64,000 nucleotides of DNA from Ovis canadensis (lineage: Eukaryota > Chordata > Mammalia > Artiodactyla > Bovidae). Where the stretch lies: contig NC_091263.1 of assembly GCF_042477335.2 (NCBI RefSeq), positions 70,674,501-70,738,500 on the forward strand. The letters run 5' to 3'. A program made the position numbers and the translations under genes. The notes under the pieces are model-generated. The model was not told the origin of the DNA and searched no databases. It saw only the letters and a program-made list of their open reading frames with translations. Shown piece after piece: positions 35,201 to 49,005 of this stretch (its first letter is position 1; each line of letters starts with the position of its first letter).

Positions 35201-38200
35201 ATGGTGGTACCCACCTCACAGGGCATTTGGGGGGAGGGTTTGGTGAATTAATACAACACAGGGTGCTTGGAACTTTCCAGGTGCACGTGGAGGGCTGTGG
35301 GTGCCGGCTGCTAACCACCGTCACTACCCTGTCACTATTTATGACCGTGGTCAACGATAATAAATGACGCATTGGTGTCCCTCAAGCTCTGGTTTCACAC
35401 TGGGCCCCTGAGGGTCCCCTCAAGGAGCTCCTTGTCTGCTGAACAATGCTGAGAAAAGACCCCGGGTCCCCGTCTCTCACCTTGGTCCTCAGTTTCAGGC
35501 CGCAGTCTCTGGCCCGAGAACCCGGGAAAGATTGAAGGAAGGAGGAGAAGGGGGTGGCAGAGGATGAGCTGGTTGGTTGGCATGGACTTGAGTTTGAGCA
35601 AACTCCAGGAGGTAGTGAGGGACAGGGAAGCCTGGCGTGCTGCAGTCCCGGGGGTCGCAGAGAGTCAGACACGACCGAGCGACTGAACAACAGACTCCAC
35701 ATCTGACACGGGAATGCAGATGCCCAGGCCCCCTGCTCGGGGCCCGTGACGTGTCCAGGCAGTGGGGAGGAGTGTGCAGCCTCACACCCTGTTTCTGATG
35801 GGCCGCTCTGAAGTCTGCGGTTTCCTCTTTCGTGAATCATTCATCGTTTGTCCATCTGGAAACTGGAATTCCAGAGCTGGAGGGAGCCTCAGAAAGTGAG
35901 TGCAGCGCCTCATTTTACAGCTGGGGAAAGATGAGGCCCAGAGCCGGGGAGGTCTTCCCTAAGAGGCTCTCCGTGGAGTGGCCATGGGGATACCACTGGG
36001 CGGGTTACTGCCTCTTTCCGTGCCTCAGTCTCGTCTGTGAAATGGGGCCAATACACCTTCCCGCTCGGAGGATCAGGTGAGATGGTGTGTGCGCGGCGGT
36101 GGATGTGGCTCTCGTTTTATTAGCAGCGTTTCCTGTCTGCGTAGGCTGCCCAGCGCCTCCCCAGGGAGATGGGACGGCACCGGCTGGCTGGGGTGGTTGT
36201 GAATCCCGTCTCCTCTGGAACACCCCAGAGTCAGCCCTGCTTCTTTGTGTTTTGACTGCAGAGCCCTCAGGAGTGCCCGCAGATCCTGCCCTCCCCCCTG
36301 GCCCCCATGCCTACTGGCGGCTCCCAGAGCATCCCGGTGCACCTGGCCAGTGCCACCTTCTTCCAGGTAAGCGGGGGCGGGGCCCACCGCCCATGCTTTG
36401 CTTTTCCACTTACGTATTTATTTGGCTGCCTGGGTCTTAGTTGCAGCGTGCAGGATCTCTAGTTGCGGTATGTGGGATCTAGTTCCCTGACCAGAGATTG
36501 AACCCAGACCCCCTCCATGGGGAGCTCAGAGTCTTAGCCACTAGCCCACCCAGGAAGTCCCATGCTTCGGTTTTCTTCGTCTGAGTTTCTGGGCTCTGTT
36601 GGAGAAAGCCCTGCCCTGGTTGCACGGAGGTAGGGGGAAGGAAGGTGGGTGGTGGGCACAGGTCTTGGGGACAGCCAGCTGCCCCTAGCTCCTGCAGGAA
36701 AGGAGGGTCTGGCCAGGACCCCAGACCCTATCCCCTGTCATGCCCCCCGACAGGCCCAGCCCCTGCCCAGTGCTGCAGCCCACGGGTGACTTTGTCCATG
36801 TCCACCCTGCCCTGCCCCCAGGCTGGGTTGTGACCCTGGACATACCCCGCCCCTAGTTTGAGGCCTACACGTCTTCCCTGGAAAATGGCCCAAGACCCCC
36901 TTGGCCGCCCCATCCCCATCATCCCGGTGGGAAAAGCAGGAGGGGAAGCAGACGCCTCCAGGGACACGGCATCGGGCTAGACTCGCACCCTAGCCCTGGG
37001 CTCCTTGTCCAGTGCTCTTCCCCACCACCAGCCTTCCCTGCCTGCGTGCCGCCCCCGACACCCCCGCCACCCATCTGGGCTGGGGGAATGGAGGCCTTCC
37101 CTTGCTGGGTCCCTCCTGGAGGAGTGTCCTGGGTGGGAAGCGTTGACGAGTCCTGGATGTGTGCCAGCCACCCTCTCCCCAGCTCTCAGGGACTTGCCAT
37201 CTGTCGCTTCCACAGGGGAGCTGGGGCCCTTGACGACTTGTCACACGTGGGGGCCACGTGCCGGGGAGCCTCGTCATGGCAGGGGACGCTGCCCTGTGAA
37301 GGGCTGGGGACTGTGCCCTTGGTCCTGGGGCTGGCGGGGGGGCTGTGCCCTCGGTCCTGGGGCTGGCGGGGGGGCTGTGCCCTCGGTCCTGGGGCTCCTC
37401 CCCATGGTGGGCAGGGCAGAGCTTCCGGGGCATTTGGAGGAGGGAAGACCATGCTGCTCCCCTGGGCTGCCGGAGCCTGGGTCAGGGAGGCCCAGGGCTT
37501 GAGTGTGGGTCCTGCCTCCTGCTTTTGAGCAGAGTGTAACTGGGGGGCCCCCGTCTGCCTTCCTGGGGCCTTGGTGATCCTGGCCCGCCTTCCCCTGGGC
37601 CTGTTTCTGACTCTGCCTGGGCTCTGCAGCAGCCCGATCCATGGAGCTCACCCTCGGCAGAGCCCCAGACAGGCTGGCCGGCTACCGTGAGCCCAGACGC
37701 TCAGGAGACCCAGCTCAGTGTGGCAGGGATACAGGAGCTCTCAGCCTGTCAACAGCCACTTCCCTGTGTTAGTTTCATAGCGAAGCGGGGAGGGGCAGGG
37801 CCAGGGGGTGGCTGACCTGCCTTCTCCTCAGGGTAACATATCTACCTACGACAGGGACATAAACAGGAAGTCCTGCCACGCAGCTAGCCTAGCCCTCTTG
37901 AAACTTGGGTTTGTTCACTCAGCAAATATTTACTGATGGCTGCTCCCGGGAAGCCTGTGCTGGGCTGAGGGCAAGATGGCATTGGGGAATTGGCCCTGTT
38001 TATTTTTTCCCCCCAAACAAAGCATTTATTGAGCACTTCCTGCATACTGATCACAGCCAGCATATATTAGGCGCCCACAGCGTGCAACCCACTAAAGATA
38101 CATGGTGTCCAGTCTCCTTAGAGTCTGCAGAGTAGGGGGGTCTCTTTGCATTGCTGAGTTTAGAGGCCCACACAGCTCAGAGGAGGAGCCGCCTGCACAG

Positions 38201-41200
38201 AGTCACACAGCTAGGAGGTCGCAGAGGTGGAATTCGGACCTGAGTGGGCCTGTGTTAAGGTTGAGCCTGCGCTCTTTCAACTGCCATCTTCCCGGAGGTG
38301 TCAGAGGGCCCGAAACCCAGCCCCCCACCTCCTCCCCAGTGGGTGGAGAGACAGGTGTAGACAGAGCCTGGGCAGGGGATAGGGGAGCAGGTTGGGGAAG
38401 GCTGTCGGAGCTTAATGAAGCCCCCCAGCACACACCCTAATATTATTCATTGCCAAATGGATGGATGCTCAAGTGAGGGGTGTCCCTGTGATTTGGGTGA
38501 GGGGCGGTCTGGGAAGGCTGTTGGAACATGGGACGTTTGAGCTGGATTTTGAAGGCTGTGTTGAGGTTTGCTGGGGTGGAAGTATGGACTTGGACGAGGC
38601 TGAGGGCAAGACGGCGTGTGCGTTGTCAACCCGCATCCTGTGTGACTGATTCCAGGCCGTGGGGGGTTTTGAGGCTGCAGGGCAGGCGGAGTCTCCTGGG
38701 ATGAACCTTGTAAGTGTCGTTCATGCCGAAGAGTCGGGGCTTTACCAGCAGAGTGAAAGGCCCCGGGGTTAGGCCACTGGAAGTTGTCAGTGAGGTTTTT
38801 AGTGGTGTGAGAGCACAAGGCCAGAGTTCTGGGTGTTCGTGTGTACCCCCCCCACCCCGTGCCCGCCCCCGCCTCTGTCAGACGTCGGGCCAGGAAGGAA
38901 CATTCTGGAGGAGACGTAGTCCAGGGAGAGAGCCCCCGCCTACTCCTCCGGACAGCAGTCTCTGGCATCCTGAAGAAGGTAGGGGGCGGTGGGTGCTGCC
39001 TGGATGCCCCCTGACCCCCGTGTCCTGCAGGGTGCAGCCCTGGAGTGTAGCTTCGGTCTGGAGGAGACCTTCGAGGCTGTGTGGGTGAATGAATCGGCCG
39101 TACGCTGCAAACAAGTGGTGGTGAGCGACATGGCGTCACGGCGGGGGTAGCGGGGTGGAGGGGAAGGGCAGGCCAGCCCGAGTCCAGATACATACACGCC
39201 TTCCTTTCTGCCTCCCCTTTTGGGTCCCCTTGCTCCCAACGGCCCTGCCCTCGTCTCTCCCCCGATGTGCCCTCCCCCCAACAGAGACCCAGACAGCGTC
39301 CACACCCGTCACGCATTTCCCCGTCTTTTGCAGCTGCACACGACCCAGAAGAGCCAGGTATTTCCGCTCAGCCTCCAGCTGAAGGGGCGGCCGGCCCGGT
39401 TCCTGGACAGCCCTGACCCCATGACAGGTGGGAGGTGCCCCCCAACCTCGCATGGCCACAGTGGGTGGGACGCAGCCTTGGGGGGCTCCATCCAGTGCTC
39501 GGGTATCCCCCCACCACTCCCTGACACACACTGTCTCTCAGGTCCCAACCCCGCCTCTCTGCCGGCTTGCTCACTCCGCACCTCACTATGGAGCCGCTCC
39601 TCTGGGCTGGCACCACACCCTCGGGGCATCCGCATGCCCGTGTCTCTGCCCCCCAGCACCCACTCACCTGCCCTTTCTCAGCCTCAGGGTCCTTCCGTGA
39701 AGCGCAGGCCCGGTTGCAGAGGGCGGGGCCGAGGGTTTGCTGAGACGATGCATGCAGAGCCCTGCAGGGCTGTCTGGGACACAGTCTGCGCCCCTAGATG
39801 GTGGCGGGTGGCCTTACTCTTATTAGACGTGTCGAATCAACTCTCCAGGGGCCTGTTTAGCAGGAGGTGGGGCCTGTGCACATCTACCCCACCCCCCGCC
39901 CCACTTCTGTACTATAAGGTCCCAGACAGAAGCCCCAGAACCAGCTTGTACGCCCTGGGGACCCACCCTGCACTCCTGCCTGGGCCTGTCTGAGAGCCTG
40001 AGGCTTGCACAGCCCGCATTACTCAGTGGTTCTCTAGTGTCCCAGAGCTCCGCTGGGGGCTCAGGAGACCCACTTGGGCCTGGCTATGACTCCAGCTCTG
40101 CCACTCACAGGCTGTGTGACCTCGGGCAAGTCACTCTGCCTCTCTGAGCCTCGTCTCTTTACCTGTCAATTGGGGCTGATAAACAGCCCCCACTGGATAG
40201 GATCCCTGTGCAGATGACTGTTAACGGGGCTGTAGCTGCACTGAGCTTATTATTAGCAGCCCCCTGGGGTGGGGCTGGGGGTTGGAGAAGGTACTAAGAG
40301 CTTCCTGGGCCCTGACTCTTAAGAAGCAGGACCCAGCTGAGCTGGGCCGGCTCCGTGTCTCCCGCAGTGGAGGTCTACAACTGCGCCGTGGGCAGCCCCG
40401 ACTGCTCCCAGTGCCTGGGCCGCGAGGATCTGGGCCACCTGTGTGTGTGGAGCGACGGCTGCCGCCCGCGGGGCACCATGCAGCCCCTGCCTGGCACCTG
40501 CCCCGCCCCTGAGATCCGAGCGGTAAGCACCCCACCCCCACTCCCCCCGCCTCTGGAACCTGTCACACCCACACACCTGACTGTGCGCACGCACAGCACC
40601 CCACATGGGCTCTGGGACCCGCAGCTCAGGTGCTTGCATGTACCCAGGCCCCCACGCACTGCATCACCCACTGAGCACCCACTGGGTGCCAGCTCCCCCC
40701 TGCCGCCCCATCCCAGGGCTGGAGACATAGCAGTGAACACGCATGTGCCTATCTTCATGGAGCTCACGGTTCCATTGGGGTTGGGGGACAATGATGAGAA
40801 AGGAGGTGATTTGCATAGAGAAGATGGTGAGGGCTGCGGACAGGCCGGGCATGAGGGAGGCGTTAGAGTCTGGGATAGAAGAGAGGCTGGGGTTGAGTGT
40901 CTTTATAGTGAGGTCTCGGTACCCTTGCTGATAAGGGGAAAACTGGGGTAACCCACGAGCCTCCTTTTCAATTAAGAAAACGTCTCAGGGAAGGGTTCTG
41001 TTTGCCTTAGCCTGGTTCTCCTGCCCGTCCCAGGCCCAGCCAGCTCTGCCTGGGATTTAGGGTCATGTGGTCAGATATGGGTCCCCGTGGCCACGGGGAC
41101 TGGACCTCAGCGTCCCCAGGAGACGCCCCTCCAACAGCACTGGCTCTGTCCCTGCGCACTGGTGTCCTTGGGCAGGCTGCGCGTCTCACACACGTCCCCG

Positions 41201-44200
41201 GTGGCAGCCCTGGTAACCTGCCTCCCCGGACACCCCAGCCTCAGAGCCCCATCCTCCTGTCTCTCCTATTGCCTGGCAGATTGAGCCCTTGAGCGGCCCT
41301 TTGGACGGCGGGACCCAGCTGACCATCCGCGGCAGGAACCTGGGCCGGCGGTTCAGCGACGTGGCCCACGGCGTGTGGATTGGCAGCGTGGCCTGTGAGC
41401 CGCTGGCCGACAGATACACGGTGTCGGAGGAGTGAGTGGAGGGTGGTCCCGGGGACCCTTCAGTGACCTGCAGGCCCCATCCACCTGGAAGTGCCAGCTG
41501 CACCTCTGCCCTCCCCTCACCACCCCCACCCCTCTGCCCTCGACCACCCCACCATCCCTGGATCCCTTCTGCTCCCCAGAAGTCACTCACTCCCAGGTCT
41601 CCCAGACTTTGCTCAGACCATTCCCACCATGCGTCCTGCCCTTCCCTGCTTCACCACTCCGGAGCCTGCTGCCCCAGGAAGCCCTCCCAGGTTCCCCTGA
41701 GCAGCCCTGCTTCTACAGGAGCCTCGCTCTGAGGGAAACAGCTGCTGTTAGGAAAGTGCAGGTCTGCTGCTGTGTGCAGAGACCTGGGCCTGCAGCCATG
41801 GGGCCCGGCCCGGACAGGCTTGAGGAAACATAATGGGCAGGGACTGAGCCCGGTTTCCTTTCCGGAGATCATAAGCCAAGCTTGCAGATAAGGGCATCAG
41901 TCTCCCAGCCCAGCAGATGTTCTCATGGTTGGAGAACTTTCAAGTATCCCCTTGGGCTTCCCTGGTGGCACAGCGGTAAAAAAGCCACTTGCCAACGCAG
42001 GAGACACAGGATCAGTCCCTGGGTCGGGAAGATCCCCGGGAGGAAGAAATGGCAACCCACTGCAGTATGCTTGCCTGCAGAATCCTGTGGAGAGAGGAGC
42101 CCTGAAGGCTACAGTCCATGGGGTTCCAGAGTCAGATATGACTTAGCGAGTAAACGACAAAAGACCACCTTATCCAATCCCCTGCCTGCTAGTCTCAGAA
42201 TTGTGGTAGACTCAGCGAGGGCAGTTCCGGAGAGGAGCTCAGCACCAGGGTGACACCTGGGAACTCGGTGGCTGTTCAGCTGACCGGGAATTGGTTCAGG
42301 ATTTTGCTGAGGGTGACGCCGTTGGGTGTCCTGGCCCAGGTGCCAATCCCAGCTGAGTGGGGGGTGGGGGGCTGAGTGCAAGGAGACGGGGCTCACACGT
42401 CCTGGGAGTCGAGAGGGGGCATTGTTTGAGGGAGAAACCAGGGGGCGCCTGCCTGGCCCCCGGACCCCACTGGCTGCTCCTTGACCAGACTCACCTCCCC
42501 GACCCAGGATCGTGTGTGCCACGGGCCCAGCCACAGAGGCGTTCTCAGACGTGGTGACGGTGAACGCCTCCAAGGAGGGCAGGTCTCAGGAGCGCTTCTC
42601 CTATGTGGTAAGGGAATGCAGCCTGCCCCCACCCCCACCCTGCCAGGCAGGGCAGGCCTGGGGCCTGACTGCCTGCCTTCTTCCCCACAGCTGCCCCTGG
42701 TCCACTCCCTGGAGCCCGCCATGGGCCCCAAAGCTGGGGGCACCAGGATCACCATCCACGGGAGTGACCTCCACGTGGGCTCCGAGCTCCAGGTCCTGGT
42801 GAATAACACGGAGCCCTGCACAGAGCTGCTGTAAGTCCCTGGTCTGGGGGGGCCAGAGGGCTGGGAGGAGAATGTCCTGGCACTGAGCATCACCGGGGAC
42901 GTCACTGGCTGTGTCCCCTGGCCAGGCCCCTTACTCTTTCTCAGCCTCAGTGTTCTCGCCCAGTACGGACAGTACCCATGAGTTGTGGGGAGTACTGTGC
43001 CCTTCATAAGGGATCTTAACCTGTGGTGAAAACGGTGATGATTGTGCATGGTCTGAGACCTGTAGCCGGCCCAGGGGTGTGGCCAGAGGCAGGGGCGTGG
43101 TCCAGAATATCTCGGTGAAATGCCCATCTGTATTATGCACTTACTGTGTACCAGGTCCCATTGATGGGCACAAGATGAGCCCCACTGTCTTAGCCCCCAG
43201 GGGACCACAGTCTCGCGGGAACTAGGAACATCCAGTGGGGTTGGGGTTGGGAGGAGGGCTTTCAGGGCTGTACGGGTTAGAGCTCTTGCAGAGGTGGAAG
43301 CCAGGAGGGTATCTCTGGGGAGGCTTCTTGGAGGAGGTGGGAGGAGGCAGGGTCAGAGAGAAGGGGAGGTGTCCAGGGTGGGGTGGACAGCCGAGCGAAG
43401 GTGCGGCAGTGGGAGCGTGGAAATGGTGTCTGTGTGAGGCGGGGGCTGGCGGGTGGGTGGCTCTGGGCCATGGGATGATGGGCAGGGGTGGTGGTGGGAA
43501 GCGGGTCTGTGCTGACCGAGGCCTGCTGCTCCTCCCGCAGGCGCTCGGACGCCAGCATCGCCTGCACGGTGCCGGGGGGCACCCTGCCGGCCGTGGTGCC
43601 GGTGTGTGTGCGCTTCGAGCAGCGGGGCTGCGTGCATGGCGGCCTCAGCTTCCAGTACATGCCGAACCCGGTCATCACGGCCATCAGCCCCCACCGCAGC
43701 CACGTCAGGTGAGACCTGGGCGCCGCCCTCCGCCCCGGCACGCCCCGGGGCTGCGCGTGGGCTCACGGGGCTTGCTGTCCACCCGCCCCCCTGCAGTGGC
43801 GGCAGGACCATCACGGTGGCCGGCGAGCGCTTCCACATGGTGCAGAAGGTGTCCATGGCCGTGCACCACATCGGCCGCGAGCCCACGGTGAGGGCGGGGC
43901 CCGGCGGGCAGGGTGGTCGCGGCCGGCTGACCAGGCCTCCCCGTGCCGTGTTTCTCATCTTTGCCCCGCCTCTCCTTCTCTCCTTCCATGTTTCCCCTGC
44001 CGACTGTCCACCCCATTCCCCACTTTGGCCCCCGTGACCCTCCTCAGCTCTGCAAGGTTCTCAACTCCACCCTCATCACCTGTCCGTCCCCCGGGGCTCT
44101 CAGCAACGCCTCAGCCCCCGTGGACTTCTTCCTCAATGGCCGGGTCTACGCGGACGAGGCGGCGGTGGCCGAGGAGCTGCTGGAGCCCGAGGAGGCCCAG

Positions 44201-47200
44201 CGGGGCAGCCAGTTCCGCCTGGATTACCTCCCTGACCCGCAGTTCTCCACGGCCAAGCGGGAGAAGTGGATCAAGCACCACCCTGGGGAGCCCCTCACCC
44301 TGGTGATCCACGTGAGTGCTGGCGGGGGCGCAGGGCGGGGAGGGGGCCCGTGAGCAGATCAGGCGCGGGGCGGGGAGAGGGGGACCTAAGCAGATCAGGC
44401 GTGGGGCGGGGATGGGGGGGCATGAGCAGATTCTCCTGAGCGCCCCTGGGTAGGGGGAGCGGTGTGAGCAGATCGGGCTCTGCCCTGGGCCCCGGGTGAG
44501 CACCCCTTCTGCTCCCGCAGAAGGAGCAGGACGGGCTGGGGCTCGAAAGCCATGAGTACCGTGTCAAGATCGGCCAAGTGGCCTGCGACATCCAGATTGT
44601 CTCCGAGAGAGTCATCCACTGCTCCGTCAATGAGTCCCTGGGCACGGCTGAGGGGCAGCTGCCCATCACAGTGAGTGGATGGGGCGCCGGAGGCAGGGGT
44701 GGTCCCCCGGGTCCTGCCCTCAAGGCCTGATCACCTGCCCTGCCATCCAGGGCATCTCAGCTGAGCACCTTCACACTCAGGAGCTCAGACAGTGGAAGAA
44801 AGCAGAGCTTTATGTCCCCACTGGGCAGATGAGGAAACTTGAGGCCTGAGTGACCTGTTCAGGGTCCGTGACTGGCCCCCAGCTGGGCCCAATGGGCTGG
44901 ATTCTGAGAGGCCATGAGAGGCGGTCCCTGTTCCACCTGGTGGCATACCCAGAGTCTGGGCCGCCAGTCACCAGGCAGTCACAGAGGGAGGGAAGCAGGA
45001 GAGGTGAGGAGAAGGCCCGGAAAGGGGGGGGTCTCTTCTGCACTTTACCTGCTTGCATGCCTCCCGGGATGGGGAGCTCATTCCCTTCCTGGCAGCACAC
45101 ACACCCCATGATGGCTGTGAACTGCAGAAGCTGCCTTTCGCCTGCACCCCAGTCCCAGTTCTGCAGTCTGAGCCCTAAGAACTCACTTGCTCCCCTGGTC
45201 CTCGGGCAGCCCAACAGATACTTCAGCTCACAGGCCAGGCTCTGGGAACTGCCTGTAGTCATCACAGAACTAGTAATCACAGTTTCCTGTATTTCTCGAG
45301 TTGCCCGTTCCGTGCCAGGCCCAGGACTAAGGGTTTGACAAGTGTCATCTCTTGTAGCCCTCACAGTGTCCCCAGGAGGCGGGTGGGGTTCTCTCTTCTA
45401 TTGATACTTAGGGCATCCGAGGCTCAGAGAGGTCAGGTGAGTTGCTCCAGGCCATACAGCCAGTGAGGAGAAGAGCCAGGGCGTATGTCCAGGAAAGCTA
45501 CTGCTCCCTCATCACAACCTCCCATCCCCACAGATCCAGGTAGGGAACTTCAACCAGACCATCGCCACGCTGCAGCTGGGGGGCAGCGAGACCGCCATCA
45601 TCGTGTCCATCGTTATCTGCAGCGTCTTGCTGCTTCTCTCCGTGGTCGGTAAGGAGCCTCTGAAGGTCGGCGGGTAGGACAGAGGTGTGTTGGGCCGGGC
45701 ACACTGAATAAAGGTGTGGAGCTGGGAGCGGGTTAGGTGCTCAGAGTGGGGTGAGGAGGGCATCTCAGCGACCGTGCAAAGTGTGCAGGACGGGCCCTGT
45801 CGGGAGGTGTGCCGGCCCGGGCCCTGAGTGCCAGGCAGAGGGCCTTGGAACCGTGGGCTGTAGGGCTACTGAAGCTACTTCTGAGGGGGCTGCTCGGGGA
45901 AGATGACCCTACGCATTAGGTAGGCTATACCCCTGTTAAAATAATGGTCACAAAAGTACTATATTCAGTCGCAGGGCAGTGGAGCCCTCGTACACTGCTG
46001 GTGGGAATTTACCTGGTGCCGCTGCTATGGCAAACTCACCACCAGTTTCCTCGAAAGGTTAGCGTTACTGCATGACCCAGCAATTCCCTACCCTGGGCAT
46101 CTGCCCAGGAGAATGAGAACAGTCATCCGCACCAGCCCCTGTGTACCAGGGTTCACAGTGGCAACTGCCCAAAATGTCCATCCGCTGATGGACAAAGAAC
46201 ATGTGGTTTAGCCACGTGGGGGAATAGTGTTAAGTCATACAAAGGAAGGGAGTTCTGACACGTACGTCAGCGTGGGTGACCCTTGACATCATCATGGTAA
46301 GTGAAAGACGCCAGGTATAAAAGGCTACCTCTCGTTTGGTCCCACTTATATAAAATGTCCAGAACAGGTAAATCAAAAAACACAAGACACATTAGTGGTT
46401 CCTAGAGGCAGGAGGAGGCTGTATAGGGACTGATTACTTGTGGTCGTGGGTCTCCTAGTGGCAGGAAAAGTGTGCTAAAATTCGATCGTGGATGGTGTCA
46501 CAACCCCATAGTATACTAGAAGGCAGTGAGTTGTCTACATAGGTAGATTAGATGGCATGTGTATTATCCCAAAGAAGCTGGTTTTTAAAAAGCAATATAT
46601 TCAATGTAGAAAATTTTAGGGAAAACAGAGATAGAAGAAATCACCCATCATTCTCGTAGCTAGAGCAGTCCACTGTTGATCACTATTTTATGCTTTTCGC
46701 TCCACAAGTAACTTACTTTTTCAATTAATTTTATTAGAGTTAATTTACAGCGTGGTGTTAGTTTCCAGTGTGCTGCAAAGTGACTGAGCTACACGCAGAC
46801 CTCTGTCCATTCTTTTTCCATGTAGGTTATTACACAGTATAGAGTTCCCTGTGCTAGGCAGTAGGCCCCAGTTGGTGAGCTGTTTTATATAAGTAGTGTG
46901 GATGCGTCCCTCCCCTCACCTTTCCCCTTTGGTAACCGCAAGTCGGTTAAAGTCTGTGAGTCTTTCTGCTTCGTAAATAAGTTCATTTGTATTATGTTTG
47001 TCTAACTCCCTTCACTTGGAACGATAGTCTCTAGGTCTATCCATGATGCTGTAAATGGCTTTACGTCCTTCTTTATGGCTGAGCAGTATTTCATCGCATC
47101 CTCCTTATCCACTCCTCTGTCGATGGACATGCAGGTTGCTCCCATGTAAATTGCAAATAGTGCTGCAGTGAACACTGGGCTGCATGTATCTTTTGGAAAT

Positions 47201-48944
47201 TATGGTTTTCCCCAGATATATGCCCTGGAGTGGCATTGCTGGGTCATATGGTAGCTCTCCAGGAGATGGTGATGGGCAGGGAGGCCTGGCGTGCTGCGAT
47301 TCATGGGGTCGCTAAGAGTTGGACACAACTGAGTGACTTCACTTTCACTTTCACGCACTGGAGAAGGAAATGGCAACCCACTCCAGTGTTCTTGTCTGGT
47401 GGGCTGCCATCCACGGGGTCGCACAGAGTTGGACACGACTGAAGCGCCTTAGCAGCAGTAGCCTCTTTGATGATGGCCATTCTGACCAGTGTGAGGTGGT
47501 ATGGAGTTGTTGAGATTTGCAGTTCTCTACTCATTAGTGACGCGCGTCTTCTCATGTGCCTCTTGGCCCCCTGTATGTCTTCTTTGGAGAAATGTCTATT
47601 TTAGGATCTTCCACCCATTTGTTGATGGGGTGGTTTGCTGTTTTTGGCGTTGAGTTGAGTGAGCTGCCAGAGGAGCTGAGGCTCGCAGGCAGGCTGTCTC
47701 CCTTCCACCCAGGCCCTGCACACGGCAGGTGACAACACACACTCGGACACTGAAGGGATCACAGGCCTGACCCACCTCTCTGCTGCCCACAGCCCTGTTC
47801 GTCTTCTGCACCAAGAGTCGCCGTGCCGAGCGCTACTGGCAGAAGACGCTGCTGCAGATGGAGGAGATGGAGTCCCAGATCCGGGAGGAGATCCGTAAAG
47901 GTAGCGGGGCGGCCGCGCGGGGAGGAGATCCGTGAAGGTAGCCGGGCGGCCACGTGGGGCCTCGGGCCTTGGCATCGCCCCCTGATCCACTCACGGCCAC
48001 CTGACTGCCCACCAGGCTTCGCAGAGCTGCAGACGGACATGACGGACCTGACCAAGGAGCTGAACCGCAGCCAGGGCATCCCCTTCCTGGAGTACAAGCA
48101 CTTCGTGACCCGCACCTTCTTCCCCAAGGTCAGGGCAGGCTCCCACCAGCTGGTGATACCTCAGGCGTTCCTTGAGCCTGCCCTTGAGCAGTGTGAAACC
48201 TGCATACCCGCCTATGGCAGCCCAGCCACCTTCCCTGGCCGCCCTGCCTGGCCCCAACTTGCTTTCTCTGCTGATTTGATGTTTGAGTGTGCCTACTGAA
48301 GTCAGCTGTCAGCCCCGCTTTCCTCCTGGGGTGCTGGGCCTGCCTCTCCTCTCACCAAGGAGCCATCCCCTCTCCATCTCTTCCATCTCTCCTGTCCACT
48401 GGACTCAGTCCCCTCGCTTCCATGCCTCCTCGTGCTGTTCCAGGGGCCGCTGCCCCATCCCCACCTTCCTCGGCCTGTCAAGAATCTCTCTTAGGGTGGC
48501 CCCACTCTTCTCAGTGGGACATCAAGCCCCTGTTGGGTCCCCTCAGGCCTCTCTGCCTCGTTTCCTCCTTCCACACCGGGCTGCTTTAGCTTCCTCTTAC
48601 GCCTGTGCGCTCCAGCTTCGCCACCCGTGGACTTCAGGCTGGTTCTGCTTTTCCTCCAGGAAGCCCCCCTTGGACTCCCCTCCCCTCTCCTCTGGAGTCC
48701 TGTGGCCCCTGGGTGTGGCCCACTGCCTCTTCCTGTTGAGTGGGCTTGCGCATTTGTGGGGCAGACCCTGCGTGGGTCGGGGGTACGCAGCCCTGCTGAG
48801 ACACTGGGGGTCTGCTCCACAGTGCTCCTCCCTCTATGAAGAGCGTTACGTGCTCCCCTCCCAGACCCTCAACTCCCAGGGCAGCTCCCCAGTGCAGGAG
48901 ACCCACCCGCTGCTGGGAGAGTGGAAGGTGAGTAGCCCCCGACC

Positions 48945-49005
<61 letters not shown>

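Larger units (their letters stand above)
31667..36261 (+). other. PLXND1: PLXND1 intron 8
   Basis: A 4.6-kb intron. It contains a T run near 31,705, a truncated Bov-tA SINE at 31,829, MIR remnants (for example near 35,150 and 35,880-36,080) and a BovB/Bov-A fragment at 35,520. The remainder is unique GC-rich sequence with no exon I can support. Confidence 0.85.
36367..39030 (+). other. PLXND1: PLXND1 intron 9
   Basis: A 2.7-kb intron with a CHR-type SINE close after the donor, a 32-bp GC-rich minisatellite at 37,313 and MIR-like debris near 37,900-38,250. No coding segment is supportable. Confidence 0.85.
45649..47792 (+). other. PLXND1: PLXND1 intron 20, largely L1
   Basis: A 2.1-kb intron between the two exons encoding the membrane helix. 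Most of it is two L1 3'-end fragments in opposite orientation (45,935-46,600 and 46,715-47,645), the second interrupted by a Bov-A2 SINE. No exon is seen in it. Confidence 0.85.

Noticed and set aside
37313-37396. CRISPR-like array
   Set aside because: The direct repeats have no spacers; it is a vertebrate minisatellite.
47938-48015. Second exon 21 donor as the main splice site
   Set aside because: It gives an in-frame TGA, whereas the first donor restores the known plexin-D1 sequence; kept only as an alternative in the findings.
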